From Alphaproteobacteria bacterium (GTDB taxonomy: Bacteria > Pseudomonadota > Alphaproteobacteria > UBA828), in NCBI GenBank assembly GCA_016869195.1, contig VGET01000007.1, positions 1-37,297 of the forward strand: a DNA stretch of 37,297 nucleotides, written 5' to 3'. Position 1 is the stretch's first letter, and each line of letters begins with the position of its first letter. The notes beneath the pieces were generated by a model. It was not told the origin of the DNA. It searched no databases and saw only the letters and a program-made list of their open reading frames with translations. Below are positions 30,235 to 37,297 of the stretch, piece after piece. The translations under genes and the position numbers were made by a program.

Positions 30235-31061
30235 CGGATGGCGGCAACGGTAAGGAGGAACAGAAGCTCAGCGACTTGTTGGGTGGCGCCGAGTACGTCG
30301 CCGGTCTGGCCGCCGATCTGCCGGCGCGCGAGAAAGGCCATGCCGCAGGCGCCGATGGTGGCGATGATGAGCGCAATGAGGCCGGTCCAATTCAGCAGGA
30401 TTAACGAGAGCAAAAGCGCGAGGCCGAGCCCCATGAAGACGGCGCTGGCCGGGGGCCGACCGGCGGCGACGCTCAAGCCATCGACTCGTGCGGGCTCGAC
30501 CCAGCGCATCATGGCAGGGAGCAGGGCGCGGCTCGTGGCGCCCGCGGCCATCAGGCTCGCCAGCACGAGCCCAATATGATCGAGGTCGACCAGCGCGCCG
30601 AGCTTGGCGCCGAGCACGAGCACGAGCGCGATCACGCCATAGGCGCCGATGCGGCTGTCGCGCATGATGCTGAGCTTGTCGTCGCGGCTCTGCCCGCCGC
30701 CGAAGCCGTCTGCGGTGTCGGCCAGGCCGTCCTCGTGCAGCGCACCCGTGACCAGCGCGCCGACCGCGAGCGCAATGATCGCGGCGATCACGTCGGGCAG
30801 CCCGATCGCGGCGAAGAGCGCGTAGGCCAGGCCCGCGACCAGGCCGATCGCCAGCCCGACAAAGGGAAATGCCCGCGCCGCCCGCCCGATCAGGCCGTCC
30901 GCAGGGATCTCGTCATCGAACCGGCTGCGGCGTATGAAGGGGATGCGCGTCAGCAGACCGGCGGCGGCAAAGAAATCCTTGAACCAGCCGCGCAGCTCGC
31001 GCTCCACCATTCGCGCCACGCGGGCCGCGCCGTCATTTCCGGGATCGTCGTTGTGCGCCAC
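30231..31061 (-). CDS. cobS: Adenosylcobinamide-GDP ribazoletransferase (cobalamin synthase)
   Basis: 'FFAAAGLLTRIPF', 'GALHEDGLADTADGFGGGQSRDDKLSIMRDSRIGAYGVIALVLVLGAKLGAL'; multi-TM; GTG start. Confidence 0.95.
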   Translation of the reverse strand: MAHNDDPGNDGAARVARMVERELRGWFKDFFAAAGLLTRIPFIRRSRFDDEIPADGLIGRAARAFPFVGLAIGLVAGLAYALFAAIGLPDVIAAIIALAVGALVTGALHEDGLADTADGFGGGQSRDDKLSIMRDSRIGAYGVIALVLVLGAKLGALVDLDHIGLVLASLMAAGATSRALLPAMMRWVEPARVDGLSVAAGRPPASAVFMGLGLALLLSLILLNWTGLIALIIATIGACGMAFLARRQIGGQTGDVLGATQQVAELLFLLTVAAIR

Positions 31062-31144
31062 GCGGGCCTACCGTGCCGTCGCTTGGAGGCGGGGGTCGAA
31101 CGGGTTATAGGATAGCTTCGCTCCCCCGCCAAGGCTGCCCAGGG

Positions 31145-32182
31145 ATGAGACATGGTGCCGGCGCGCCGTCGATCGAGTCGCTCGATGATTTGAGGCGCCT
31201 GATGCTCGCGCTTCCTTCGCCGCGGGAGGAGGCGCGCAGTGCCGCGGCCGCGCGCCAGGATAGTTTGACCAAGCCGCGCGGCGCGCTTGGGCGACTCGAA
31301 GAGCTGGCGCTCTGGCTGGCCGCCTGGCAGGGCCGTGCGATCCCGCAAGCCGAGCGGATTCGTGTGGTGGTTTTCGCGGGCAATCACGGCATCGCGCGCC
31401 GCGGGGTTTCGGCTTACCCGGCGACGGTCACCGCCCAGATGGTCGGCAATTTCCAAGCGGGCGGTGCCGCGATCAATCAGCTGGCGCGGCAGGCGGGGGC
31501 GGAGCTCAAGGTCGTGGCGCTGTCACTCGATCGCCCGACAGGTGATTTCACCGAGGCAACTGCGCTCGCCGAGGCCGAATTGGTGGCAGCGCTCAATGCC
31601 GGCCTGAAGGTTGTCGAGCCTGGCCTCGATCTCCTGTGCCTTGGCGAGATGGGCATCGGCAACACGACGAGCGCGGCGGCGCTGGCCGCGGCGCTCTTTG
31701 GTGGCGACGCGGCGCGCTGGGCGGGCGTCGGCACGGGCGTCGATGATGCGGGGATCGCACGCAAGCGCGCGGTGATCGATACCGGCCTCGCGCTGCATCG
31801 TACGGCGCTGGGCGATCCGCTCGAGGCGCTCCGTCGGCTCGGCGGGCGCGAGCTTGCCGCCATCGCCGGAGCGGTGCTGGCGGCGCGTCTTGCCCGCGTG
31901 CCGGTGCTCCTGGATGGCTTCGCGACAACCGCAGCCGCCGCGGTTCTCGCGCGCATGGCCGGGAAGGCGCTCGATCACTGCATGATCGCGCATGTTTCCG
32001 CCGAAGCGGGACATCGACGCCTCGCCGACGCCCTGCAGATGCGCCCGCTGCTCGATCTCGACATGCGGCTCGGCGAAGCTTCGGGCGCGGCGTTGGCGGC
32101 GCTCCTCGTGCGCGCCGCCGTCGGCTGTCACGCCGGCATGGCCACCTTCGGCGAAGCCGGCGTGAGCAATCGAAGCCCTTAG
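31145..32182 (+). CDS. cobT: Nicotinate-nucleotide-dimethylbenzimidazole phosphoribosyltransferase
   Basis: 'SLTKPRGALGRLEELALWLAAWQG', 'FAGNHGIARRGVSAYPATVTAQMVGNFQAGGAAINQLA', 'GEMGIGNTTSAAALAAALFG', 'PVLLDGFATTAAAAVLA'. Confidence 0.96.
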   Translation: MRHGAGAPSIESLDDLRRLMLALPSPREEARSAAAARQDSLTKPRGALGRLEELALWLAAWQGRAIPQAERIRVVVFAGNHGIARRGVSAYPATVTAQMVGNFQAGGAAINQLARQAGAELKVVALSLDRPTGDFTEATALAEAELVAALNAGLKVVEPGLDLLCLGEMGIGNTTSAAALAAALFGGDAARWAGVGTGVDDAGIARKRAVIDTGLALHRTALGDPLEALRRLGGRELAAIAGAVLAARLARVPVLLDGFATTAAAAVLARMAGKALDHCMIAHVSAEAGHRRLADALQMRPLLDLDMRLGEASGAALAALLVRAAVGCHAGMATFGEAGVSNRSP

Positions 32183-32195
32183 ACCACGAGTCCGG

Positions 32196-32729
32196 TCACG
32201 CCGCGACCAAGGCGCGGGTACGCACGATTTGGCCCGTGATCCGGGTCGGGTTGCGCAGATTGTCCATCAGCGGCGCATGGGCCTCCGCGCTCAAGCGGAT
32301 CGCTTCGAGCAGTTCCGCCGGCGCGTCGCTCTCGACATGAACCGAATAGTCGATCCGGCCAACCCCGGCGCGGATGAGCGGGCTCAGGCCGGTACGACCG
32401 CGCAGATCGATGAGCGCGACCACGCGCACATTGACGCGGGCAAGCGCGACGCCGCGCAATTCCGCCTCGACCAACCAGGCGCCGGTCAGGCTGGCGCCGA
32501 GCGCGGCCAGCATCAGCTCGATCGGGTCGGGCGAGGTCGCGTGGCCACCGAGCGCGATCGGCTCGTCGGTCTCGACCTCGAACTCGCGCATGCAGCTCTG
32601 TGTCCGCGATCCGCTCTGCCACTGGGTGATCGATTCATAGACACCGCGGCCGATGGTCGGATCGGCCTGCATGGCGGCGCGTGTCGCCTGGTAGCCCGAA
32701 AGGTCGAAGGCGTTGTGCTTGTTGCGCAT
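32196..32729 (-). CDS. OsmC family protein
   Basis: 'DEPIALGGHATSPDPIELMLAALGASLTGAWLVEAELRGVAL' followed by the conserved beta-strand region; typical OsmC-like length. Confidence 0.85.
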   Translation of the reverse strand: MRNKHNAFDLSGYQATRAAMQADPTIGRGVYESITQWQSGSRTQSCMREFEVETDEPIALGGHATSPDPIELMLAALGASLTGAWLVEAELRGVALARVNVRVVALIDLRGRTGLSPLIRAGVGRIDYSVHVESDAPAELLEAIRLSAEAHAPLMDNLRNPTRITGQIVRTRALVAA

Positions 32730-32847
32730 GACGCGTGCCCCTCAAGTGTTCGGGAGAAACGCTAGCAGCGCCGCCTTGCCGCCACGATACACAGCGGTTG
32801 ACGTTGCGGTGAGCGGGCGCATGGCGGGCGTTCACGCCGCCGTGAGC

Positions 32848-33675
32848 CTACTCGCCCACCTGATGCAGCAGCCCGCGCTGGCGCGCTACCCGAACTGAGA
32901 AGAGGAAGGCTGCCGCCCCTCCCGCCAAATAGGCGATGTCGAGCAGCATCGCATTGCGCCAAAGATCGAAGCGGAACTCGTGGTCGATCAGCACCGCCCG
33001 CATGCCCTCGAAGATGTGCGAGGAGGGGAAGGCGAAGGCGATCGGCTCGACCCAATCGGGCAAGACGCTCACGGGGTAGTAGACGCAGCTCACAGGCGCC
33101 AGGGCGAAGACCAGGAACCAGGCGAGGCTCTCGGCGCCAAGCCCGAAGCGCAGGATGAGCGCGCTCACGAACATGCCGAACGACCAGCTCATCACCAGGA
33201 GCGCGGCAAAGAACGCAACCAGCGCAAGCCCCATGTCGAAGACAGAGTAGTGATAAAGAATGATCGCGATGACGGCCGCGCCGCCGGTGCCGATCAGCGT
33301 GCGCACCAGGCTCATCAACATGAAGGCCACGACCATCTCAACGGGTCGGAGCGGGCTCACGAACAAATGGCCGAGATTGCGCGACCACATCTCCTCGAGA
33401 AACGTGATCGTAAAGCCGAGCGAGCCGCGGAACAGCACATCCCACAGGAGGACGCCCGCAATGAGGGCGCCGCCCGCCTGCTGGACCCAGGTGCTCTCCG
33501 TGACCAGAAACTGCGTGATCATGCCCCAGAGGATCATTTGGACCGTCGGCCAATAGACGAGCTCGAGCAGCCGTGGCCACGAGCCGCGCAGCAAATAGAG
33601 ATGGCGCAGCGCGAGCGCGTAGATGCGCCCGAGCGGCCCGGTCGGTGCGAGCTCGACGACGGCGGGCTCGGTCAT
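32848..33675 (-). CDS. ABC-2 type transporter permease
   Basis: ATG 33675 (MTEPAVVEL...) overlaps the ATPase stop (ATGA); about six hydrophobic helices; 'PVSVLPDWVEPIAFAFPSSHIFEGMRAVL' is typical of ABC-2 permeases. Confidence 0.88.
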   Translation of the reverse strand: MTEPAVVELAPTGPLGRIYALALRHLYLLRGSWPRLLELVYWPTVQMILWGMITQFLVTESTWVQQAGGALIAGVLLWDVLFRGSLGFTITFLEEMWSRNLGHLFVSPLRPVEMVVAFMLMSLVRTLIGTGGAAVIAIILYHYSVFDMGLALVAFFAALLVMSWSFGMFVSALILRFGLGAESLAWFLVFALAPVSCVYYPVSVLPDWVEPIAFAFPSSHIFEGMRAVLIDHEFRFDLWRNAMLLDIAYLAGGAAAFLFSVRVARQRGLLHQVGE

Positions 33676-34412
33676 AACGGCGTTGCCCGAGCGCGTGCGA
33701 TGTCGAGAAACACCTCTTCCATGTTGCGCCGGCCATAGCGCTCGATCAGGCGCGCGGGCGAGCCATGGTCCACCATGCGCCCGGCCTTCAGCATGATCAC
33801 GTCGTCGCACAGGCGTTCGACCTCGGCCATGTTGTGCGAGGCGAGCAGGATGGTCGCGCCGGTGGCCGCGCGATAGCGCTCCAAATAGGTGCGCACCCAA
33901 TCGGCCGTGTCAGGGTCGAGCGAAGCGGTCGGCTCATCCAGCATGAGCAGGGTGGGCCGGTTGATCAGCGATTTGGCGAGCGCGATGCGCGTGCGCTGAC
34001 CGGCGGAAAGCTTCCCGACCGGGCGTTTCATGAACTCGCCAATCTCAAGGTCGGCGGCGAGCGTCGCGATGCGCTCTTCGAGCCTGCGCACGCCGTAGAG
34101 CCGGCCATAGACCTTCAAATTCTCGACCACGGTCAGCCGGTGCGGCAGGTCAACATAGGGCGAGGAGAAGTTCATGCGCGGCAGGATCTGATAGCGATGC
34201 CGTTCGAGCTCGAGCCCGAAAATACACACTTCACCACCGGTCGGGCGGAGCAGGCCGAGCAGGATCGCCATGGTCGTGGTCTTGCCCGCGCCATTGCCGC
34301 CGAGCAGGCCGACGATCCGCCCCGGCCCGATCGAGAAGCTCGATGGCTGGAGCGCCACGACCTCACCAAAGCGCTTGGCAATCTGCTCCGCGACGAGAAT
34401 CGGTTCGGCCAT
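33672..34412 (-). CDS. ABC transporter ATP-binding protein (ABC-2 exporter type)
   Basis: Walker A 'GLLGGNGAGKTTTMAILLGLLRPTGGEV', signature 'KLSAGQRTRIALAKSLI', Walker B 'LLMLDEPTASLDPDTADW', 'LLASHNMAEVERLCD'. Confidence 0.95.
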   Translation of the reverse strand: MAEPILVAEQIAKRFGEVVALQPSSFSIGPGRIVGLLGGNGAGKTTTMAILLGLLRPTGGEVCIFGLELERHRYQILPRMNFSSPYVDLPHRLTVVENLKVYGRLYGVRRLEERIATLAADLEIGEFMKRPVGKLSAGQRTRIALAKSLINRPTLLMLDEPTASLDPDTADWVRTYLERYRAATGATILLASHNMAEVERLCDDVIMLKAGRMVDHGSPARLIERYGRRNMEEVFLDIARARATPL

Positions 34413-34489
34413 GACGCATCATGACCGGATCGCCCCCCGGCCCGCCAGAGAGTGGCGCGAACTCGCCTTGAATTGTGGCATATAGCGCT

Positions 34490-35887
34490 ATGGCCTTTGT
34501 CTGGCGATCGACCCCTCAAGGAGTGGGCCAAGGGCGCGGGCCGGTTCGCCTGCGCACGCTCATTCTCATCCGCTGGTTCGCGATCGCTGGCCAGCTCGTC
34601 AGCCTTTTGGCGGTTCACTTCACGCTCGGATTCGAGTTGCCGCTAGCGCCCGCGCTCGGCGTGGTCGGGCTCTCCGCCCTGGTCAACATCCTGAGCACCG
34701 CTCTCTGGCCGCCCCAGACGCGGCTCGGCAACCGCGAGGCAGCGCTCTATCTCGCCTATGACATCGTGCAGCTCTCCGTGCTGCTTGCACTGACGGGAGG
34801 GCTCGAAAACCCGTTTGCCCTGCTCTCGCTCGTCCCGGCCACGGTAGCGGCCACGATCCTGAGTCTGCGTGCGACCGTCGCGCTGCTCGCGCTCGCGCTC
34901 GCCTGCATCTCGGTCATATCGGTCTACCATTGGCCGTTGCCCTGGGGCGGTGATCCGCTTTTGCTACCGCCGCTCTATCTCGCCGGTCTGTGGGCGGCGC
35001 TCGTGCTCGGCACGGTCTTTGTCGCCGCCTATGTTTGGCGTGTCGCGGCCGAGGCACGACGCATGGACGACGCGCTGAATGCGCTTGAGGATGCGCTGGC
35101 CAAGGAGCAGCAGCTCTCGGCGCTTGGTGCCCTTGCTGCGGCGACCGCGCATGAGCTTGGCACGCCGCTTTCCACCATCGCGGTCGTGGCGGGTGAGCTT
35201 GCTCGCGATTTGCCGCCCGGGAGCGCTCAGCATGAGGACGCACGGCTACTGCTCGCTCAAACCGCCCGTTGTCGGGAAATTCTGGGGCAGCTCTCGGGCC
35301 TGCGTCATGGCGAGATCGATTCGCCCTATGGCCGCCTGCCGATCACAGGACTGGTCGAGGCGGTCGCCGGGCCGCACCGGCGTCAGGATCGGTCGGTCAA
35401 TGTGATCCCGGCTGCGCTGGAGGGCGCGCGCGCCGACGAACCCGAGGTCAGTCGCCGGGCCGAGATCGTGCACGGCCTCGGCGCAGTCATTGAGAACGCG
35501 GTCGAGTTTGCAATGACCGGCGTTGAGGTTCTGGTCCGCTGGGACGACCGCCGGGTGTCGATCGAGGTGAGTGATGATGGCCCGGGCTTCCCCCTGGGGA
35601 TCCTGCCCGAGCTTGGCGAACCCTATGTCTCGACACGTCGGGAGGCCGGCCGGCTCGGCCTCGGCCTGTTCATTGCCAAAACGCTGCTTGAACGGACCGG
35701 TGCACGCGTTACGTTTCGCAATCGTCCCGCGCGAGGCGCGCTGGTGGAGATCATTTGGCCGCGCGCCCGGGTCGAGGCGAAGCCGGACACACCCGGGCCG
35801 GGGCCGACGATGGCTGCGGGGGAGCGAGGAGTCGATGGTCGAGCGGACGATGAAGAGCGGGGCGGACGGATCGAAACCCCGCGGTGA
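34490..35887 (+). CDS. regB: Redox-sensing histidine kinase RegB/PrrB/ActS
   Basis: Six-TM N-terminus with 'GGLENPFALLSLVPATVAATIL' (RegB quinone/redox motif), H-box 'ALGALAAATAHELGTPLSTIAVVAGEL', Cys in 'QTARCREILGQL' near the conserved redox-Cys position, ATPase 'DDGPGFP...GLGLFIAKTLLERTGARV'. Confidence 0.92.
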   Translation: MAFVWRSTPQGVGQGRGPVRLRTLILIRWFAIAGQLVSLLAVHFTLGFELPLAPALGVVGLSALVNILSTALWPPQTRLGNREAALYLAYDIVQLSVLLALTGGLENPFALLSLVPATVAATILSLRATVALLALALACISVISVYHWPLPWGGDPLLLPPLYLAGLWAALVLGTVFVAAYVWRVAAEARRMDDALNALEDALAKEQQLSALGALAAATAHELGTPLSTIAVVAGELARDLPPGSAQHEDARLLLAQTARCREILGQLSGLRHGEIDSPYGRLPITGLVEAVAGPHRRQDRSVNVIPAALEGARADEPEVSRRAEIVHGLGAVIENAVEFAMTGVEVLVRWDDRRVSIEVSDDGPGFPLGILPELGEPYVSTRREAGRLGLGLFIAKTLLERTGARVTFRNRPARGALVEIIWPRARVEAKPDTPGPGPTMAAGERGVDGRADDEERGGRIETPR

Positions 35888-36413
35888 AGCGCGCACCCTG
35901 CTCGTGGTCGACGACGACGATGTGCTGCGCCAACGCCTCGTTCTCGCCATGGAGCGTAGGGGCTATCGGGTGGTCAGCGCGGGCGACGTAGAACATGCCA
36001 TCGCTGCTGCGCGGTTGGAGCCGCCGGGATACGCGGTGGTCGACCTGAAAATCCCCGGGGGTGGCGGGCTTGAGCTCGTGCGCGCACTGAAAGACATGCG
36101 GCAAGAGATGCGCATCGTCATGCTGACCGGCTATGGCAACATCGCGACTGCGGTCGCAGCGGTCAAGGTCGGTGCGATCGACTATCTGGCCAAGCCGGCG
36201 GATGCGGATGAGATCGATCGGGCGCTCAACGCCACCGGCACCCATCTGCCGCCGCCGCCCGAGAACCCGATGTCAGCCGATCGTATTCGCTGGGAGCATA
36301 TTCAGCGGGTGTTCGAGCAGTGCGATCGCAATGTCTCGGAAACGGCGCGACGCCTCAACATGCACCGCCGCACGCTCCAGCGGATTCTCGGCAAGCACTC
36401 GCCGCACGAATAG
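35835..36413 (+). CDS. regA: RegA/PrrA/ActR family response regulator
   Basis: 'LLVVDDDDVLRQRLVLAMERRGYRV', 'AVVDLKIPGGGGLELV', 'VMLTGYGNIATAVAAVKVGAIDYLAKPAD', Fis-type HTH 'WEHIQRVFEQCDRNVSETARRLNMHRRTLQRILGK'. ATG 35835 preceded by GAGGAG. Confidence 0.95.
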   Translation: MVERTMKSGADGSKPRGEARTLLVVDDDDVLRQRLVLAMERRGYRVVSAGDVEHAIAAARLEPPGYAVVDLKIPGGGGLELVRALKDMRQEMRIVMLTGYGNIATAVAAVKVGAIDYLAKPADADEIDRALNATGTHLPPPPENPMSADRIRWEHIQRVFEQCDRNVSETARRLNMHRRTLQRILGKHSPHE

Positions 36414-36435
36414 CGTCGGCGCTCCGGTTTTTCTT
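36401..36435 (+). terminator. Possible weak terminator after regA
   Basis: Imperfect stem GCCG(C)ACG-AATAG-CGTCGGC followed after 7 nt by TTTTTCTT. Confidence 0.3.
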
Positions 36436-36445
36436 GGAACGTGGT

Positions 36446-37288
36446 TTAGCGCCGCGCGGCGCGCAGCGGCTCCGACGGCACGATAAAGCCTTCGGCCTGC
36501 TGGTCGAGGAACTTGCCCTGGAATAGCGCGAGGCCGAGGGCTCGGCCGGTGCTGAAGGCCGCGGGCGTATCGCAGCCCTTGAGGATCACGCGCAGCGGGT
36601 CGGCGCGCTCGATGCCGCGCATCAGCGGTTCCGCGGCCGGTGTACCGCTCTGCTCGAGCATCGGATTCCACTGCACACGCAGGAACTCCACGGCCAGGCG
36701 GGCACGGTTGATCAGCGGCAGGGTGTGGTGGCACAGGCCGTCGAGACACAGGCCGAAGCCGATCGCCTTCAGCCGCGCCGTGGCCGCCAGATACGAGCCA
36801 AGGTCTGCGAAGGCCACAAGATGGGGCACGTTGATGATCACCCTCTTGCCGGCGAAGCCCTGATTGATCGCTTCAAGCGTTCGGAAGTTCTCGCTATCGA
36901 GGCCGAGGATGTCGAGGCTGCCGCCGAAGTTCGCCGGCAATGTGCTCGGATCGGCCGCCCGGAGGTGGGCCAGCGTGCGTTGGTCGATCGTGCGTGCCAG
37001 CGAGCGATAGAGCCAGCGCTCGCTTTGCAGGTCGATGGCTGGCGCGAGCGCCCGCTGCAGGTCGGGCAGCGACACCATCAGGTCGGTGAACATGCGCTGC
37101 ACCGCGCCGTTGCGCGAGATCGCGAACACTGGCTGCTTGCGAATGAACGGCCCGATCTCGATGTTTTCGAAGCCCTCGCAGATCGAGGCAAGTGATTGCG
37201 CGGTCAACCGACTGGAATCGTCCGTGCGCCCGGAAGTTTTTTTCGCCGGCGATGGGATGGTCTGATGCCGTGCCAGCGCGTCGGCCAA
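36446..37288 (-). CDS. Putative degenerate EAL-like domain protein; 5' end probably outside the window
   Basis: C-terminal 'STGRALGLALFQGKFLD' and '...INRARLAVEFLRVQWNP' resemble EAL-domain folds, but no ExL catalytic motif is seen. The reading frame is open to the window edge. Confidence 0.5.
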   Translation of the reverse strand: MADALARHQTIPSPAKKTSGRTDDSSRLTAQSLASICEGFENIEIGPFIRKQPVFAISRNGAVQRMFTDLMVSLPDLQRALAPAIDLQSERWLYRSLARTIDQRTLAHLRAADPSTLPANFGGSLDILGLDSENFRTLEAINQGFAGKRVIINVPHLVAFADLGSYLAATARLKAIGFGLCLDGLCHHTLPLINRARLAVEFLRVQWNPMLEQSGTPAAEPLMRGIERADPLRVILKGCDTPAAFSTGRALGLALFQGKFLDQQAEGFIVPSEPLRAARR

Positions 37289-37297
37289 AATCGTTTC

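Noticed and set aside
29044-30579. 511-aa + strand ORF across cobU, the riboswitch, the phosphatase and cobS
   Set aside because: Runs through a riboswitch and three coding regions on the other strand; no domain signal.

Overview
GC-rich, probably alphaproteobacterial chromosomal segment. It opens with a replication cluster (rhodanese-like gene, dnaA, dnaN, recF, gyrB), then an MscS-type channel gene, then about 23 kb of cobalamin (B12) biosynthesis genes. The B12 genes lie in several tightly packed, mostly translationally coupled transcription units: cobA-sco-cobB(-); cbiD-cobK(+); cbiX-cobH-cobL-cobI-cbiG/cobJ-cobM(-); cbiB(+); cobP/U-cobW-cobN-cobO-SYLF-cobQ(-); cobS-phosphatase(-); cobT(+). 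A cobalamin riboswitch, recognised from its conserved core and a closing P1 stem, lies at about 29350-29542 on the - strand ahead of cobP/U. The right end holds an OsmC-like gene, an ABC-2 exporter pair, a RegB/RegA (PrrBA/ActSR) redox two-component system, and a 5'-truncated, EAL-like ORF. I see no tRNA, rRNA, CRISPR, transposase or prophage. Most of the content is recognisable. The points most worth a second look are: a mixed early/late cobalt-insertion gene set (CbiX, CbiD and CbiG beside CobN, without CobST, CobG or CobF in the window); SYLF and SCO genes inside cob operons; -10-like hexamers 6-7 nt upstream of several cob starts (possible leaderless mRNAs); a possible non-canonical start codon on the mscS-like gene; and a palindrome over the regB start. 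I found no clear evidence of a wholly new system.
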